Shown here: positions 26,101 through 37,820 of the stretch, piece after piece
How the letters are laid out: each line of letters starts with the position of its first letter
How positions within the stretch are numbered: the first letter of the stretch is position 1
Assembly (NCBI GenBank): GCA_033782935.1
Contig: JAWQEG010000065.1
Location: forward strand, 1,141,001-1,205,000
Length of the DNA stretch: 64,000 nt
Reading direction: 5' to 3'
Source of the DNA: Petrolisthes cinctipes
Taxonomy: Eukaryota > Arthropoda > Malacostraca > Decapoda > Porcellanidae
Notes under the pieces: model-generated
Told to the model about the DNA's origin: nothing
The model's database searches: none
Seen by the model: only the letters and a program-made list of their open reading frames with translations
Made by a program: the position numbers and the translations under genes

Positions 26101-27708
26101 ATTTAGGGGTCCCAGAAGCGATCTGTACATGCCTACTCCGTGTTAGAGTATTTTCAAAATACATGCTCAAAATATACTGAAAATCGATCTTTTAGGTGCA
26201 CAAAAGTCGATATGTGCATGCATCTTCAGTACCCGTTTATATCTCAAATTCAGGCTCAAAACAACCGAAAATTCAATATTTTGGGGTCCCAGAAGCAATC
26301 TGTACATGCCTACTCAGTGTTAGAGTATTTTCAAAATACAGGCCCAAAACATGCTGAAAATCGATATTTTAGATGCCCAAAGTCAATATGTGCATGTATC
26401 TTCTGTACCCGTTTATATCTCAAATTCAGGCTCAAAACACCCGAAAATTCAATATTTTGGGGTCCCAGAAGCAATCTGTACATGCCTACACAGTGCTAGA
26501 ATATTTTCAAAATATAGGCTAAAAACATGCTAAAAATCGACATTTTAGGTACCAAAAAATCGATATCTCAAATTCAGTCCCAAAACACCCGAAAATTCGA
26601 TATTTAGAGGTCCCAGAAGGTATCTGTACATGCCTACTCCGTGTTAGAGTATTTTCAAAATACAGGCCAAAAACATACTGAAAATCGATCTTTTAGGTGC
26701 CCAAAAGTCGATATGTGCATGCATCTTCAGTACCCGTTTATATCTCAAATTCAGGCTCAAAACACCCGAAAATTCAATATTTTGGGGTCCCAGAAGCAAT
26801 CTGTACATGCCTACTCAGTGTTAGAGTATTTTCAAAATACAGGCCCAAAACATGCTGAAAATCGATATTTTAGATGCCCAAAGTCAATATGTGCATGTAT
26901 CTTCTGTACCCGTTTATATCTCAAATTCAGGCTCAAAACACCCGAAAATTCAATACTTTGGGGTCCCAGAAGCAATCTGTACATGCCAACACAGTGCTAG
27001 AATATTTTCAAAATATAGGCTAAAAACATGCTAAAAATCGATATTTTAGGTGCCAAAAAGTCGATATCTCAAATTCAGTCCCCAAACACCCGAAAATTCG
27101 ATATTTAGGGGTCCCAGAAGCGATCTGTACATGCCTACTACGTGTTAGAGTATTTTCAAAATACATGCTCAAAACATACTGAAAGTCGATCCTTTAGGTG
27201 CACAAAAGTCGATATGTGCATGCATCTTCTGTACCCGTTTATATCTCAAATTCATGCTCAAAACACCCGAAAATTCAATATTTTGGGGTCCCAGAAGCAA
27301 TCTGTACATGCCTACACAGTGCTAGAATATTTTCAAAATATAGGCTAAAAACATGCTAAAAATCGATCTTTTAGGTGCCAAAAAGTCGATATCTCAAATT
27401 CAGTCCAAAACACCCGAAAATTCGATATTTAGGGGTCCCAGAAGCAATCTGTACATGCCTACTCCGTGTTAGAGTATTTTCAAAATACATGCTCAAAACA
27501 TACTGAAAATCGATCTTTTAGGTGCACAAAAGTCGATATGTGCATGCATCTTCTGTACCCGTTTATATCTCAAATTCAGGCTCAAAACACCCGAAAATTC
27601 AATATTTTGGGGTCCCAGAAGCAATCTGTACATGCCTACACAGTGCTAGAATATTTTCAAAATATAGGCTAAAAACATGCTAAAAATCGACATTTTAGGT
27701 GCCAAAAA
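20180..27708 (-). repeat. Right arm of the large inverted repeat (7529 bp)
   Basis: This is the reverse complement of 6703-12079, beginning exactly at the mirror of switch point 1 (agcaatctgtacatgcctac at 20180) and ending exactly at switch point 2. Its length equals the left arm plus 2152 bp (5377+2152 = 7529), fully accounted for by one internal tandem duplication. Shared rare variants include gtccaagaag near 20675, gaaatttaatattttgg near 20984, cagtcggtatcttaaattc near 22250, aagttcccaaaag near 23541 and the one-base deletion cagtccaaaacac near 27402. Confidence 0.91.
23000..27303 (-). repeat. 2152-bp tandem duplication inside the right arm (copies about 23000-25151 and 25152-27303)
   Basis: Corresponding landmarks are exactly 2152 bp apart: 23162/25314, 23487/25639, 23988/26140, 24489/26641 and 24990/27142. 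Both copies carry private variants such as aagttcccaaaagtcg, gtaccagtttatatc, caatatgtacatg and aaacaaccgaaaa. The left arm has the segment once. The duplication join lies in the identical stretch cagaagcaatctgtacatg near 25140-25161, where the monomer changes from the 24990-type body to the gtgctagaat join normally seen near 23010. Boundaries are good to about 15 bp. This looks like one unequal exchange after the inverted copy was made. Confidence 0.88.
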
Positions 27709-27713
27709 TATTC
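27701..27713. other. Orientation switch point 2 (inverted to forward)
   Basis: The inverted monomer runs to aggtgccaaaaa at 27708 and is followed by the forward sequence tattctagcactgtgtagg. The joined sequence gccaaaaatattctag shares aaaa with the forward side (ttttgaaaatattctag), so microhomology is 4-5 bp and no foreign bases are inserted. Similarity to the left arm stops here too: 27708 pairs with 6703, and 27709 (t) no longer pairs with 6702. Confidence 0.9.
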
Positions 27714-28514
27714 TAGCACTGTGTAGGCATGTACAGATTGCTTCTGGGACCCCAAAATATTGAATTTTCTGGTGTTTTGAGCCTTAATTTGAGATATAAA
27801 CGGGTACAGAAGATACATGCACATATTGACTTTGGGCACCAAAAATATCGATTTTCAGCATGTTTTGGGCCTGAATTTTGAAAATACTCTAACACGGAGT
27901 AGGCATGTACAGATCGCTTCTGGGACCCCAAAATATCGAATTTTCGGGTGTTTAGGGCCAGAATTTGAGATATAAACGGGTACAGAAGATGCATGCACAT
28001 ATCGACTTTTGGGCACCTAAAAGATCGATTTTCAGTATGTTTTTGGCCTGTATTTTGAAAATACTCTAACACGGAGTAGGCATGTACAGATACCTTCTGG
28101 GACCTCTAAATATCGAATTTTCGGGTGTTTTGGGACTGAATTTGAGATATCGATTTTTTGGCACCTAAAATGTCGATTTTTAGCATGTTTTTAGCCTATA
28201 TTTTGAAAATATTCTAGCACTGTGTAGGCATGTACAGATTGCTTCTGGGACCCCAAAATATTGAATTTTCGAGTGTTTTGAGCCTGAATTTGAGATATAA
28301 ACGGGTACAGAAGATACATGCACATATTGACTTTGGGCATCTAAAATATCGATTTTCAGCATGTTTTGGGCCTGTATTTTGAAAATACTCTAACACTGAG
28401 TAGGCATGTACAGATCGCTTCTGGGACCCCTAAATATCGAATTTTCGGGTGTTTTGGGACTGAATTTGAGATATCGACTTTTTGGCACCTAAAAGATCGA
28501 TTTTTAGCATGTTT

Positions 28515-30166
28515 TTAGCCTATATTTTGAAAATATTCTAGCACTGAGTAGGCATGTACAGATTGCTTCTGGGACCCCAAAATATTGAATTTTCGGGTGT
28601 TTTGAGCCTGAATTTGAGATATAAACGGGTACAGAAGATACATGCACATATCGACTTTTGTGCACCTAAAAGATCGATTTTCAGTATGTTTTGAGCATGT
28701 ATTTTGAAAATACTCTAACACGGAGTAGGCATGTACAGATCGCTTCTGGGACCCCTAAATATCGAATTTTCGGGTGTTTTGGGACTGAATTTGGGATATT
28801 GACTTTTTGGCACCTAAAAGATCGATTTTTAGCATGTTTTTAGCCTATATTTTGAAAATATTCTAGCACTGAGTAGGCATGTACAGATTGCTTCTGGGAC
28901 CCCAAAGTATTGAATTTTCGGGTGTTTTGAGCCTTAATTTGAGATATAAACGGGTACAGAAGATACATGCACATATTGACTTTGGGCACCAAAAATATCG
29001 ATTTTCAGCATGTTTTGGGCCTGAATTTTGAAAATACTCTAACACGGAGTAGGCATGTACATATCGCTTCTGGGACCCCAAAATATCGAATTTTCGGGTG
29101 TTTAGGGCCAGAATTTGAGATATAAACGGGTACAGAAGATGCATGCACATATCGACTTTTGTGCACCTAAAAGATCGATTTTCAGTATGTTTTGAGCATG
29201 TATTTTGAAAATACTCTAACACGGAGTAGGCATGTACAGATCGCTTCTGGGACCCTTAAATATCGAATTTTCGGGTGTTTTGGGACTGAATTTGAGATAT
29301 CGACTTTTTGGCACCTAAAAGATCGATTTTTAGCATGTTTTTAGCCTATATTTTGAAAATATTCTAGCACTGAGTAGGCATGTACAGATTGCTTCTGGGA
29401 CCCCAAAATATTGAATTTTCGGGTGTTTTGAGCCTGAATTTGAGATATAAACGGGTACAGAAGATACATGCACATATCGACTTTTGTGCACCTAAAAGAT
29501 CGATTTTCAGTATGTTTTGAGCATGTATTTTGAAAATACTCTAACACGGAGTAGGCATGTACAGATCGCTTCTGGGACCCCTAAATATCGAATTTTCGGG
29601 TGTTTTGGGACTGAATTTGGGATATTGACTTTTTGGCACCTAAAAGATCGATTTTTAGCATGTTTTTAGCCTATATTTTGAAAATATTCTAGCACTGAGT
29701 AGGCATGTACAGATTGCTTCTGGGACCCCAAAGTATTGAATTTTCGGGTGTTTTGAGCCTTAATTTTAGATATAAACGGGTACAGAAGATACATGCACAT
29801 ATTGACTTTGGGCACCAAAAATATCGATTTTCAGCATGTTTTGGGCCTGAATTTTGAAAATACTCTAACACGGAGTAGGCATGTACATATCGCTTCTGGG
29901 ACCCCAAAATATCGAATTTTCGGGTGTTTAGGGCCAGAATTTGAGATATAAACGGGTACAGAAGATGCATGCACATATCGACTTTTGTGCACCTAAAAGA
30001 TCGATTTTCAGTATGTTTTGAGCATGTATTTTGAAAATACTCTAACACGGAGTAGGCATGTACAGATCGCTTCTGGGACCCCTAAATATCGAATTTTCGG
30101 GTGTTTTGGGACTGAATTTGGGATATCGACTTTTTGGCACCTAAAAGATCGATTTTTAGCATGTTT
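28515..30166 (+). repeat. Tandem duplication of an 826-bp pentamer (28515-29340 and 29341-30166)
   Basis: Copies lie 826 bp apart and share the rare forms gggatattgac, ccaaagtattg, gagccttaattt and gtacatatcgcttc. Composition is A/B hybrid, C1, A2, B, C1: 177+148+176+177+148 = 826 bp, a dimer followed by a trimer. The next trimer (from about 30.19 kb) resembles the A2 part of the same unit but carries gcttcaggg and acttta, so it is a related, older relative. Exact limits within a monomer are uncertain because copies only differ at scattered sites. Confidence 0.82.
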
Positions 30167-33100
30167 TTAGCCTATATTTTGAAAATATTCTAGCACTGAG
30201 TAGGCATGTACAGATTGCTTCTGGGACCCCAAAGTATTGAATTTTCGGGTGTTTTGAGCCTTAATTTGAGATATAAACGGGTACAGAAGATACATGCACA
30301 TATTGACTTTGGGCACCAAAAATATCGATTTTCAGCATGTTTTGGGCCTGAATTTTGAAAATACTTTAACACGGAGTAGGCATGTACAGATCGCTTCAGG
30401 GACCCCAAAATATCGAATTTTCGGGTGTTTAGGGCCAGAATTTGAGATATAAACGGGTACAGAAGATGCATGCACATATCGACTTTTGGGCACCTAAAAG
30501 ATCGATTTTCAGTATGTTTTTGGCCTGTATTTTGAAAATACTCTAACACGGAGTAGGCATGTACAGATACCTTCTGGGACCTCTAAATATCGAATTTTCG
30601 GGTGTTTTGGGACTGAATTTGAGATATCGATTTTTTGGCACCTAAAATGTCGATTTTTAGCATGTTTTTAGCCTATATTTTGAAAATATTCTAGCACTGT
30701 GTAGGCATGTACAGATTGCTTCTGGGACTCCAAAATATTGAATTTTCGGGTGTTTTGAGCCTGTATTTGAGATATAAACGGGTACAGAAGATACATGCAC
30801 ATATTGACTTTGGGCATCTAAAATATCGATTTTCAGCATGTTTTGGGCCTGTATTTTGAAAATACTCTAACACTGAGTAGGCATGTACAGATTGCTTCTG
30901 GGACCCCAAAATATTGAATTTTCGGGTGTTTTGAGCCTGAATTTGAGATATAAACGGGTACTGAAGATGCATGCACATATCGACTTTTGTGCACCTAAAA
31001 GATCGATTTTCAGTATGTTTTGAGCATGTATTTTGAAAATACTCTAACACGGAGTAGGCATGTACAGATCGCTTCTGGGACCCCTAAATATCGAATTTTC
31101 GGGTGTTTTGGGACAGAATTTGAGATATCGACTTTTTGGCACCTAAAAGATCGATTTTTAGCATGTTTTTAGCCTACATTTTGAAAATATTCTAGCACTG
31201 AGTAGGCATGTACAGATTGCTTCTGGGACCCCAAAATATTGAATTTTCGGGTGCTTTGAGCCTGAATTTGAGATATAAACGGGTACAGAAGATACATGCA
31301 CATATTGACTTTGGGCACCAAAAATATCGATTTTCAGCATGTTTTGGGCCTGAATTTTGAAAATACTCTAACACGGAGTATGTACAGATCGCTTCTGGGA
31401 CCCCAAAATATCGAATTTTCGGGTGTTTTGGGCCAGAATTTGAGATATAAACGGGTACTGAAGATGCATGCACATATCGACTTTTGGGCACCTAAAAGAT
31501 CGATTTTCAGTATGTTTTGAGCATGTATTTTGAAAATACTCTAACACGGAATAGGCATGTACAGATCGCTTCTGGGACCCCTAAATATCGAATTTTCGGG
31601 TGTTTTGGGACTGAATTTGAGATATCGACTTTTTGGCACCTAAAAGAACGATTTTTAGCATGTTTTTAGCCTATATTTTGAAAATATTCTAGCACTGTAC
31701 AGATTGCTTCTGGGACCCCAAAATATTGAATTTTCGGGTGTTTTGAGCCTGAATTCGAGATATAAACGGGTACAGAAGATACATGCACATATTGACTTTG
31801 GGCACCAAAAATATCGATTTTCAGCATGTTTTGGGCCTGTATTATGAAAATACTCTAACACGGAGTAGGCATGTACAGATCGCTTCTGGGACACCAAAAT
31901 ATCGAATTTTCGGGTGTTTAGGGCCAGAATTTGAGATATAAACGGGTACTGAAGATGCATGCACATATCGACTTTTGTGCACCTAAAAGATCGATTTTCA
32001 GTATGTTTTGAGCATGTATTTTGAAAATACTCTAACACGGAGTAGGCATGTTCAGATCGCTTCTGGGACCCATAAATATCGAATTTTCGGGTGTTTTGGG
32101 ACTGAATTTGAGATATCGACTTTTTGGCACCTAAAATATCGATTTTTAGCATGTTTTTAGCCTATATTTTGAAAATATTCTAGCACTGAGTAGGCATGTA
32201 CAGATTGCTTCTGGGACCCCAAAATATTGAATTTTCGGGTGTTTTGAGCCTGAATTTGAGATATAAACGGGTACAGAAGATACATGCACATATTGACTTT
32301 GGGCACCAAAAATATCGATTTTCAGCATGTTTTGGGCCTGAATTTTGAAAATACTCTAACACTGAGTAGGCATGTACAGATCGCTTCTGTGACCCGCAAA
32401 TATCGAATTTTCGGGTGTTTAGGGCCAGAATTTGAGATATAAACGGGTACAGAAGATGCATGCACATATCGACTTTTGGGCACCTAAAAGATCGATTTTC
32501 AGTATGTTTTTGGCCTGTATTTTGAAAATACTCTAACACGGAGTAGGCATGTACAGATACCTTCTGGGACCTCTATATATCGAATTTTCGGGTGTTTTGG
32601 GACTGAATTTGAGATATCGATTTTTTGGCACCTAAAATGTCGATGTTTAGCATGTTTTTAGCCTATATTTTGAAAATATTCTAGCACTGTGTAGGCATGT
32701 ACAGATTGCTTCTGGGACCCCAAAATATTGAATTTTCGGGTGTTTTGAGCCTGAATTTGAGATATAAACGGGTACAGAAGATACATGCACATATTGACTT
32801 TGGGCATCTAAAATATCGATTTTCAGCATGTTTTGGGCCTGTATTTTGAAAATACTCTAACACTGAGTAGGCATGTACAGATTGCTTCTGGGACCCCAAA
32901 ATATTGAATTTTCGGGTGTTTTGAGCCTGAATTTGAGATATAAACGGGTACTGAAGATGCATGCACATATCGACTTTTGTGCACCTAAAAGATCGATTTT
33001 CAGTATGTTTTGAGCATGTATTTTGAAAATACTCTAACACGGAGTAGGCATGTACAGATCGCTTCTGGGACCCCTAAATATCGAATTTTCGGGTGTTTTG

Positions 33101-36100
33101 GGACTGAATTTGAGATATCGACTTTTGTGCACCTAAAAGATCGATTTTTAGCATGTTTTTAGCCTATATTTTGAAAATATTCTAGCACTGTACAGATTGC
33201 TTCTGGGACCCCAAAATATTGAATTTTCGGGTGTTTTGAGCCTGAATTTGAGATATAAACGGGTACAGAAGATGCATGCACATATCGACTTTTGGGCACC
33301 TAAAAGATCGATTTTCAGTATGTTTTTGGCCTGTATTTTGAAAATACTCTAACACGGAGTAGGCATGTACAGATACCTTCTGGGACCTCTAAATATCGAA
33401 TTTTCGGGTGTTTTGGGACTGAATTTGAGATATCTATTTTTTGGCACCTAAAATGTTGATGTTTAGCATGTTTTTAGCCTATATTTTGAAAATATTCTAG
33501 CACTGTGTAGGCATGTACAGATTGCTTCTGGGACCCCAAAATATTGAATTTTCGGGTGTTTTGAGCCTGAATTTGAGATATAAACGGGTACAGAAGATAC
33601 ATGCACATATTGACTTTGGGCATCTAAAATATCGATTTTCAGCATGTTTTGGGCCTGTATTTTGAAAATACTCTAACACTGAGTAGGCATGTACAGATTG
33701 CTTCTGGGACCCCAAAATATTGAATTTTCGGGTGTTTTGAGCCTGAATTTGAGATATAAACGGGTACTGAAGATGCATGCACATATCGACTTTTGTGCTC
33801 CTAAAATATCGATTTTCAGTATGTTTTGAGCATGTATTTTGAAAATACTCTAACACGGAGTAGGCATGTACAGATCGCTTCTGGGACCCGCAAATATCGA
33901 ATTTTCGGGTGTTTAGGGCCAGAATTTGAGATATAAACGGGTACAGAAGATGCATGCACATATCGACTTTTGGGCACCTAAAAGATCGATTTTCAGTATG
34001 TTTTTGGCCTGTATTTTGAAAATACTCTAACACGGAGTAGGCATGTACAGATACCTTCTGGGACCTCTAAATATCGAATTTTCGGGTGTTTTGGGACTGA
34101 ATTTGAGATATCTATTTTTTGGCACCTAAAATGTCGATGTTTAGCATGTTTTTAGCCTATATTTTGAAAATATTCTAGCACTGTGTAGGCATGTACAGAT
34201 TGCTTCTGGGACCCCAAAATATTGAATTTTCGGGTGTTTTGAGCCTGAATTCGAGATATAAACGGGTACAGAAGATACATGCACATATTGACTTTGGGCA
34301 CCAAAAATATCGATTTTCAGCATGTTTTGGGCCTGTATTTTGAAAATACTCTAACACGGAGTAGGCATGTACAGATCGCTTCTGGGACACCAAAATATCG
34401 AATTTTCGGGTGTTTAGGGCCAGAATTTGAGATATAAACGGGTACTGAAGATGCATGCACATATCGACTTTTGTGCACCTAAAAGATCGATTTTCAGTAT
34501 GTTTTGAGCATGTATTTTGAAAATACTCTAACACGGAGTAGGCATGTTCAGATCGCTTCTGGGACCCATAAATATCGAATTTTCGGGTGTTTTGGGACTG
34601 AATTTGAGATATCGACTTTTTGGCACCTAAAATATCGATTTTTAGCATGTTTTTAGCCTATATTTTGAAAATATTCTAGCACTGAGTAGGCATGTACAGA
34701 TTGCTTCTGGGACCCCAAAATATTGAATTTTCGGGTGTTTTGAGCCTGAATTTGAGATATAAACGGGTACAGAAGATACATGCACATATTGACTTTGGGC
34801 ACCAAAAATATCGATTTTCAGCATGTTTTGGGCCTGAATTTTGAAAATACTCTAACACTGAGTAGGCATGTACAGATCGCTTCTGGGACCCGCAAATATC
34901 GAATTTTCGGGTGTTTAGGGCCAGAATTTGAGATATAAACGGGTACAGAAGATGCATGCACATATCGACTTTTGGGCACCTAAAAGATCGATTTTCAGTA
35001 TGTTTTTGGCCTGTATTTTGAAAATACTCTAACACGGAGTAGGCATGTACAGATACCTTCTGGGACCTCTAAATATCGAATTTTCGGGTGTTTTGGGACT
35101 GAATTTGAGATATCGATTTTTTGGCACCTAAAATGTCGATGTTTAGCATGTTTTTAGCCTATATTTTGAAAATATTCTAGCACTGTGTAGGCATGTACAG
35201 ATTGCTTCTGGGACCCCAAAATATTGAATTTTCGGGTGTTTTGAGCCTGAATTTGAGATATAAACGGGTACAGAAGATACATGCACATATTGACTTTGGG
35301 CATCTAAAATATCGATTTTCAGCATGTTTTGGGCCTGTATTTTGAAAATACTCTAACACTGAGTAGGCATGTACAGATTGCTTCTGGGACCCCAAAATAT
35401 TGAATTTTCGGGTGTTTTGAGCCTGAATTTGAGATATAAACGGGTACTGAAGATGCATGCACATATCGACTTTTGTGCTCCTAAAATATCGATTTTCAGT
35501 ATGTTTTGAGCATGTATTTTGAAAATACTCTAACACGGAGTAGGCATGTACAGATCGCTTTTGGGAACCCTAAATATCGAATTTTCGGGTGTTTTGGTAC
35601 TGAATTTGAGATATCGACTTTTTGGCACCTAAAAGATCGATTTTTAGCATGTTTTTAGCCTTTATTTTGAAAATATTCTAGCACTGTACAAATTGCTTCT
35701 GGGACCCCAAAATATTGAATTTTCGGGTGTTTTGAGACTGAATTTGAGATATAAACGGGTACAGAAGATACATGCACATATTGACTTTGGGCACCAAAAA
35801 TATCGATTTTCAGCATGTTTTGGGCCTGAATTTTGAAAATACTCTAACACGGAGTAGGCTTGTACAGATCGCTTCTGGGACCCCAAAATATCGAATTTTC
35901 GGGTGTTTAGGGCCAGAATTTGAGATATAAACGGGTACAGAAGATGCATGCACATATCGACTTTTGGGCACCTAAAAGATCGATTTTCAGTATGTTTTTG
36001 GCCTGTATTTTGAAAATACTCTAACACGGAGTAGGCATGTACAGATACCTTCTGGGACCTCTAAATATCGGATTTTCGGGTGTTTTGGGACTGAATTTGA

Positions 36101-37820
36101 GATATCGATTTTTTGGCACCTAAAATGTCGATTTTTAGCATGTTTTTTAGCCTATATTTTGAAAATATTCTAGCACTGTGTAGGCATGTACAGATTGCTT
36201 CTGGGACCCCAAAATATTGAATTTTCGGGTGTTTTGAGCCTGAATTTGAGATATAAACGGGTACTGAAGATGCATGCACATATCGACTTTTGTGCACCTA
36301 AAAGATCGATTTTCAGTATGTTTTGAGCATGTATTTTGAAAATACTCTAACACGGAGTAGGCATGTACAGATCGCTTCTGGGACCCCTAAATATCGAATT
36401 TTCGGGTGTTTTGGGACTGAATTTGAGATATCGACTTTTGTGCACCTAAAAGATCGATTTTTAGCATGTTTTTAGCCTATATTTTGAAAATATTCTAGCA
36501 CTGTACAGATTGCTTCTGGGACCCCAAAATATTGAATTTTCGGGTGTTTTGAGCCTGAATTTGAGATATAAACGGGTACAGAAGATGCATGCACATATCG
36601 ACTTTTGGGCACCAAAAATATCGATTTTTAGCATGTTTTTGGCCTGTATTTTGAAAATACTCTAACACGGAGTAGGCATGTACAGATACCTTCTGGGACC
36701 CCAAAATATCGAATTTTCGGGTGTTTAGGGCCAGAATTTGAGATATAAACGGGTACAGAAGATGCATGCACATATCGACTTTTGGGCACCTAAAAGATCG
36801 ATTTTCAGTATGTTTTTGGCCTGTATTTTGAAAATACTCTAACACGGAGTAGGCATGTACAGATACCTTCTGGGACCTCTAAATATCGAATTTTCGGGTG
36901 TTTTGGGACTGAATTTGAGATATCGATTTTTTGGCACCTAAAATGTCGATTTTTAGCATGTTTTTAGCCTATATTTTGAAAATATTCTAGCACTGTGTAG
37001 GCATGTACAGATTGCTTCTGGGACCCCAAAATATTGAATTTTCGGGTGTTTTGAGCCTGAATTTGAGATATAAACGGGTACAGAAGATACATGCACATAT
37101 TGACTTTGGGCACCAAAAATATCGATTTTCAGCATGTTTTGGGCCTGAATTTTGAAAATACTCTAACACGGAGTAGGCATGTACAGATCGCTTCTGGGAC
37201 CCCAAAATATCGAATTTTCGGGTGTTTAGGGCCAGAATTTGAGATATAAACGGGTACTGAAGATGCATGCACATATCGACTTTTGTGCTCCTAAAAGATC
37301 GATTTTCAGTATGTTTTGAGCATGTATTTTCAAAATACTCTAACACGGAGTAGGCATGTACAGATCGCTTCTAGGACCCCTAAATATCGAATTTTCGGGT
37401 GTTTAGGGCCAGAAATTGAGATATAAACGGGTACAAAAGATACATGCACATATCGACTTTTGGGCACCTAAAAGATCGATTTTCAGTATTTTTTTGGCCT
37501 GTATTCTGAAAATACTCTAACACGGAGAAGGCATGTACAGATACCTTCTGGGACCTCTAAATATCGAATTTTCGGGTGTTTTGGGACTGAATTTGTGATA
37601 TCGATTTTTTGGCACCTAAAATGTCGATTTTTATCATGTTTTAAGCCTATATTTTGAAAATATTCTAGCACTGTGTAGGCATGTACAGATTGCTTCTGGA
37701 ACCCCAAAATATTGAATTTTCGGGTGTTTTGAGCATGAATTTGAGATATAAACGGGTACAGAAGATACATGCACATATTGACTTTGGGCACCAAAAATAT
37801 CGATTTTCAGCATGTTTTGG
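30050..37820 (+). repeat. Left copy of a large segmental duplication (partner about 39854-45446)
   Basis: This block matches the later block at offset 9804, then 9808, then 7312 and finally 7626. Shared rare forms include gggactccaaaat with cctgtatttgag (30.72 and 40.53 kb), ttagcctacatttt (31.17 and 40.98 kb), cctaaaagaacgattt (31.64 and 41.45 kb), gggacaccaaaat with gcatgttcag (31.89-32.05 and 41.70-41.86 kb) and agtattttttt with gtattctgaaaatac (37.49 and 45.11 kb). Offset changes have clear causes: a 4-bp deletion at about 31380 (gagtatgtac), a 2496-bp net gain in this copy at about 32.7-35.1 kb, and a 314-bp net gain in the other copy near 43.8-44.6 kb. Confidence 0.82.
31700..35150 (+). 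repeat. Nested direct duplications, periods 2496 and 1680 bp
   Basis: Units at 31679-32152, 32146-32328 and 32647-32829 recur 2496 bp later at 34175-34648, 34642-34824 and 35143-35325, sharing gggacaccaaaat, gcatgttcag, ggacccataaat and gacccgcaaat. Units at 33463-33645 and 33497 onward recur 1680 bp later at 35143 and 35177 (shared tgtgctcctaaaatatcg). The first copy has the 10-bp-deleted join gcactgtacag near 31694, while the second has the intact gcactgtgtaggcatgtac near 34183. The partner block at 41.5-42.5 kb has this segment only once, so the extra copy is local to this side. Confidence 0.78.

Larger units (their letters stand above)
12080..27708 (-). repeat. Array domain 2, inverted orientation
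   Basis: All monomers here are the reverse complement of those in the flanking domains (landmarks ctgtacatgcctac, cccgaaaattc, ctcaaattcag). The domain has two parts: a spacer at 12080-20179 with no near-identical partner noticed in the window, and 20180-27708, a reverse-complement copy of 6703-12079 with one internal tandem duplication. Monomer types and HOR spacing (501, 491, 324 bp) match the forward domains, so this is the same satellite and not a different family. Confidence 0.93.

Noticed and set aside
12080..27708. Transposon or foreign insertion between the two orientation switches
   Set aside because: The block consists only of the same satellite in reverse orientation. There are no terminal repeats, target-site duplications or transposase-like frames at either junction.
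6703..27708. Inverted repeat as an assembly artefact
   Set aside because: Not excluded, but less likely. The arms differ by a 2152-bp duplication and by several single-base changes, which a simple mirrored mis-join of identical reads would not create. Read-level evidence would be decisive.
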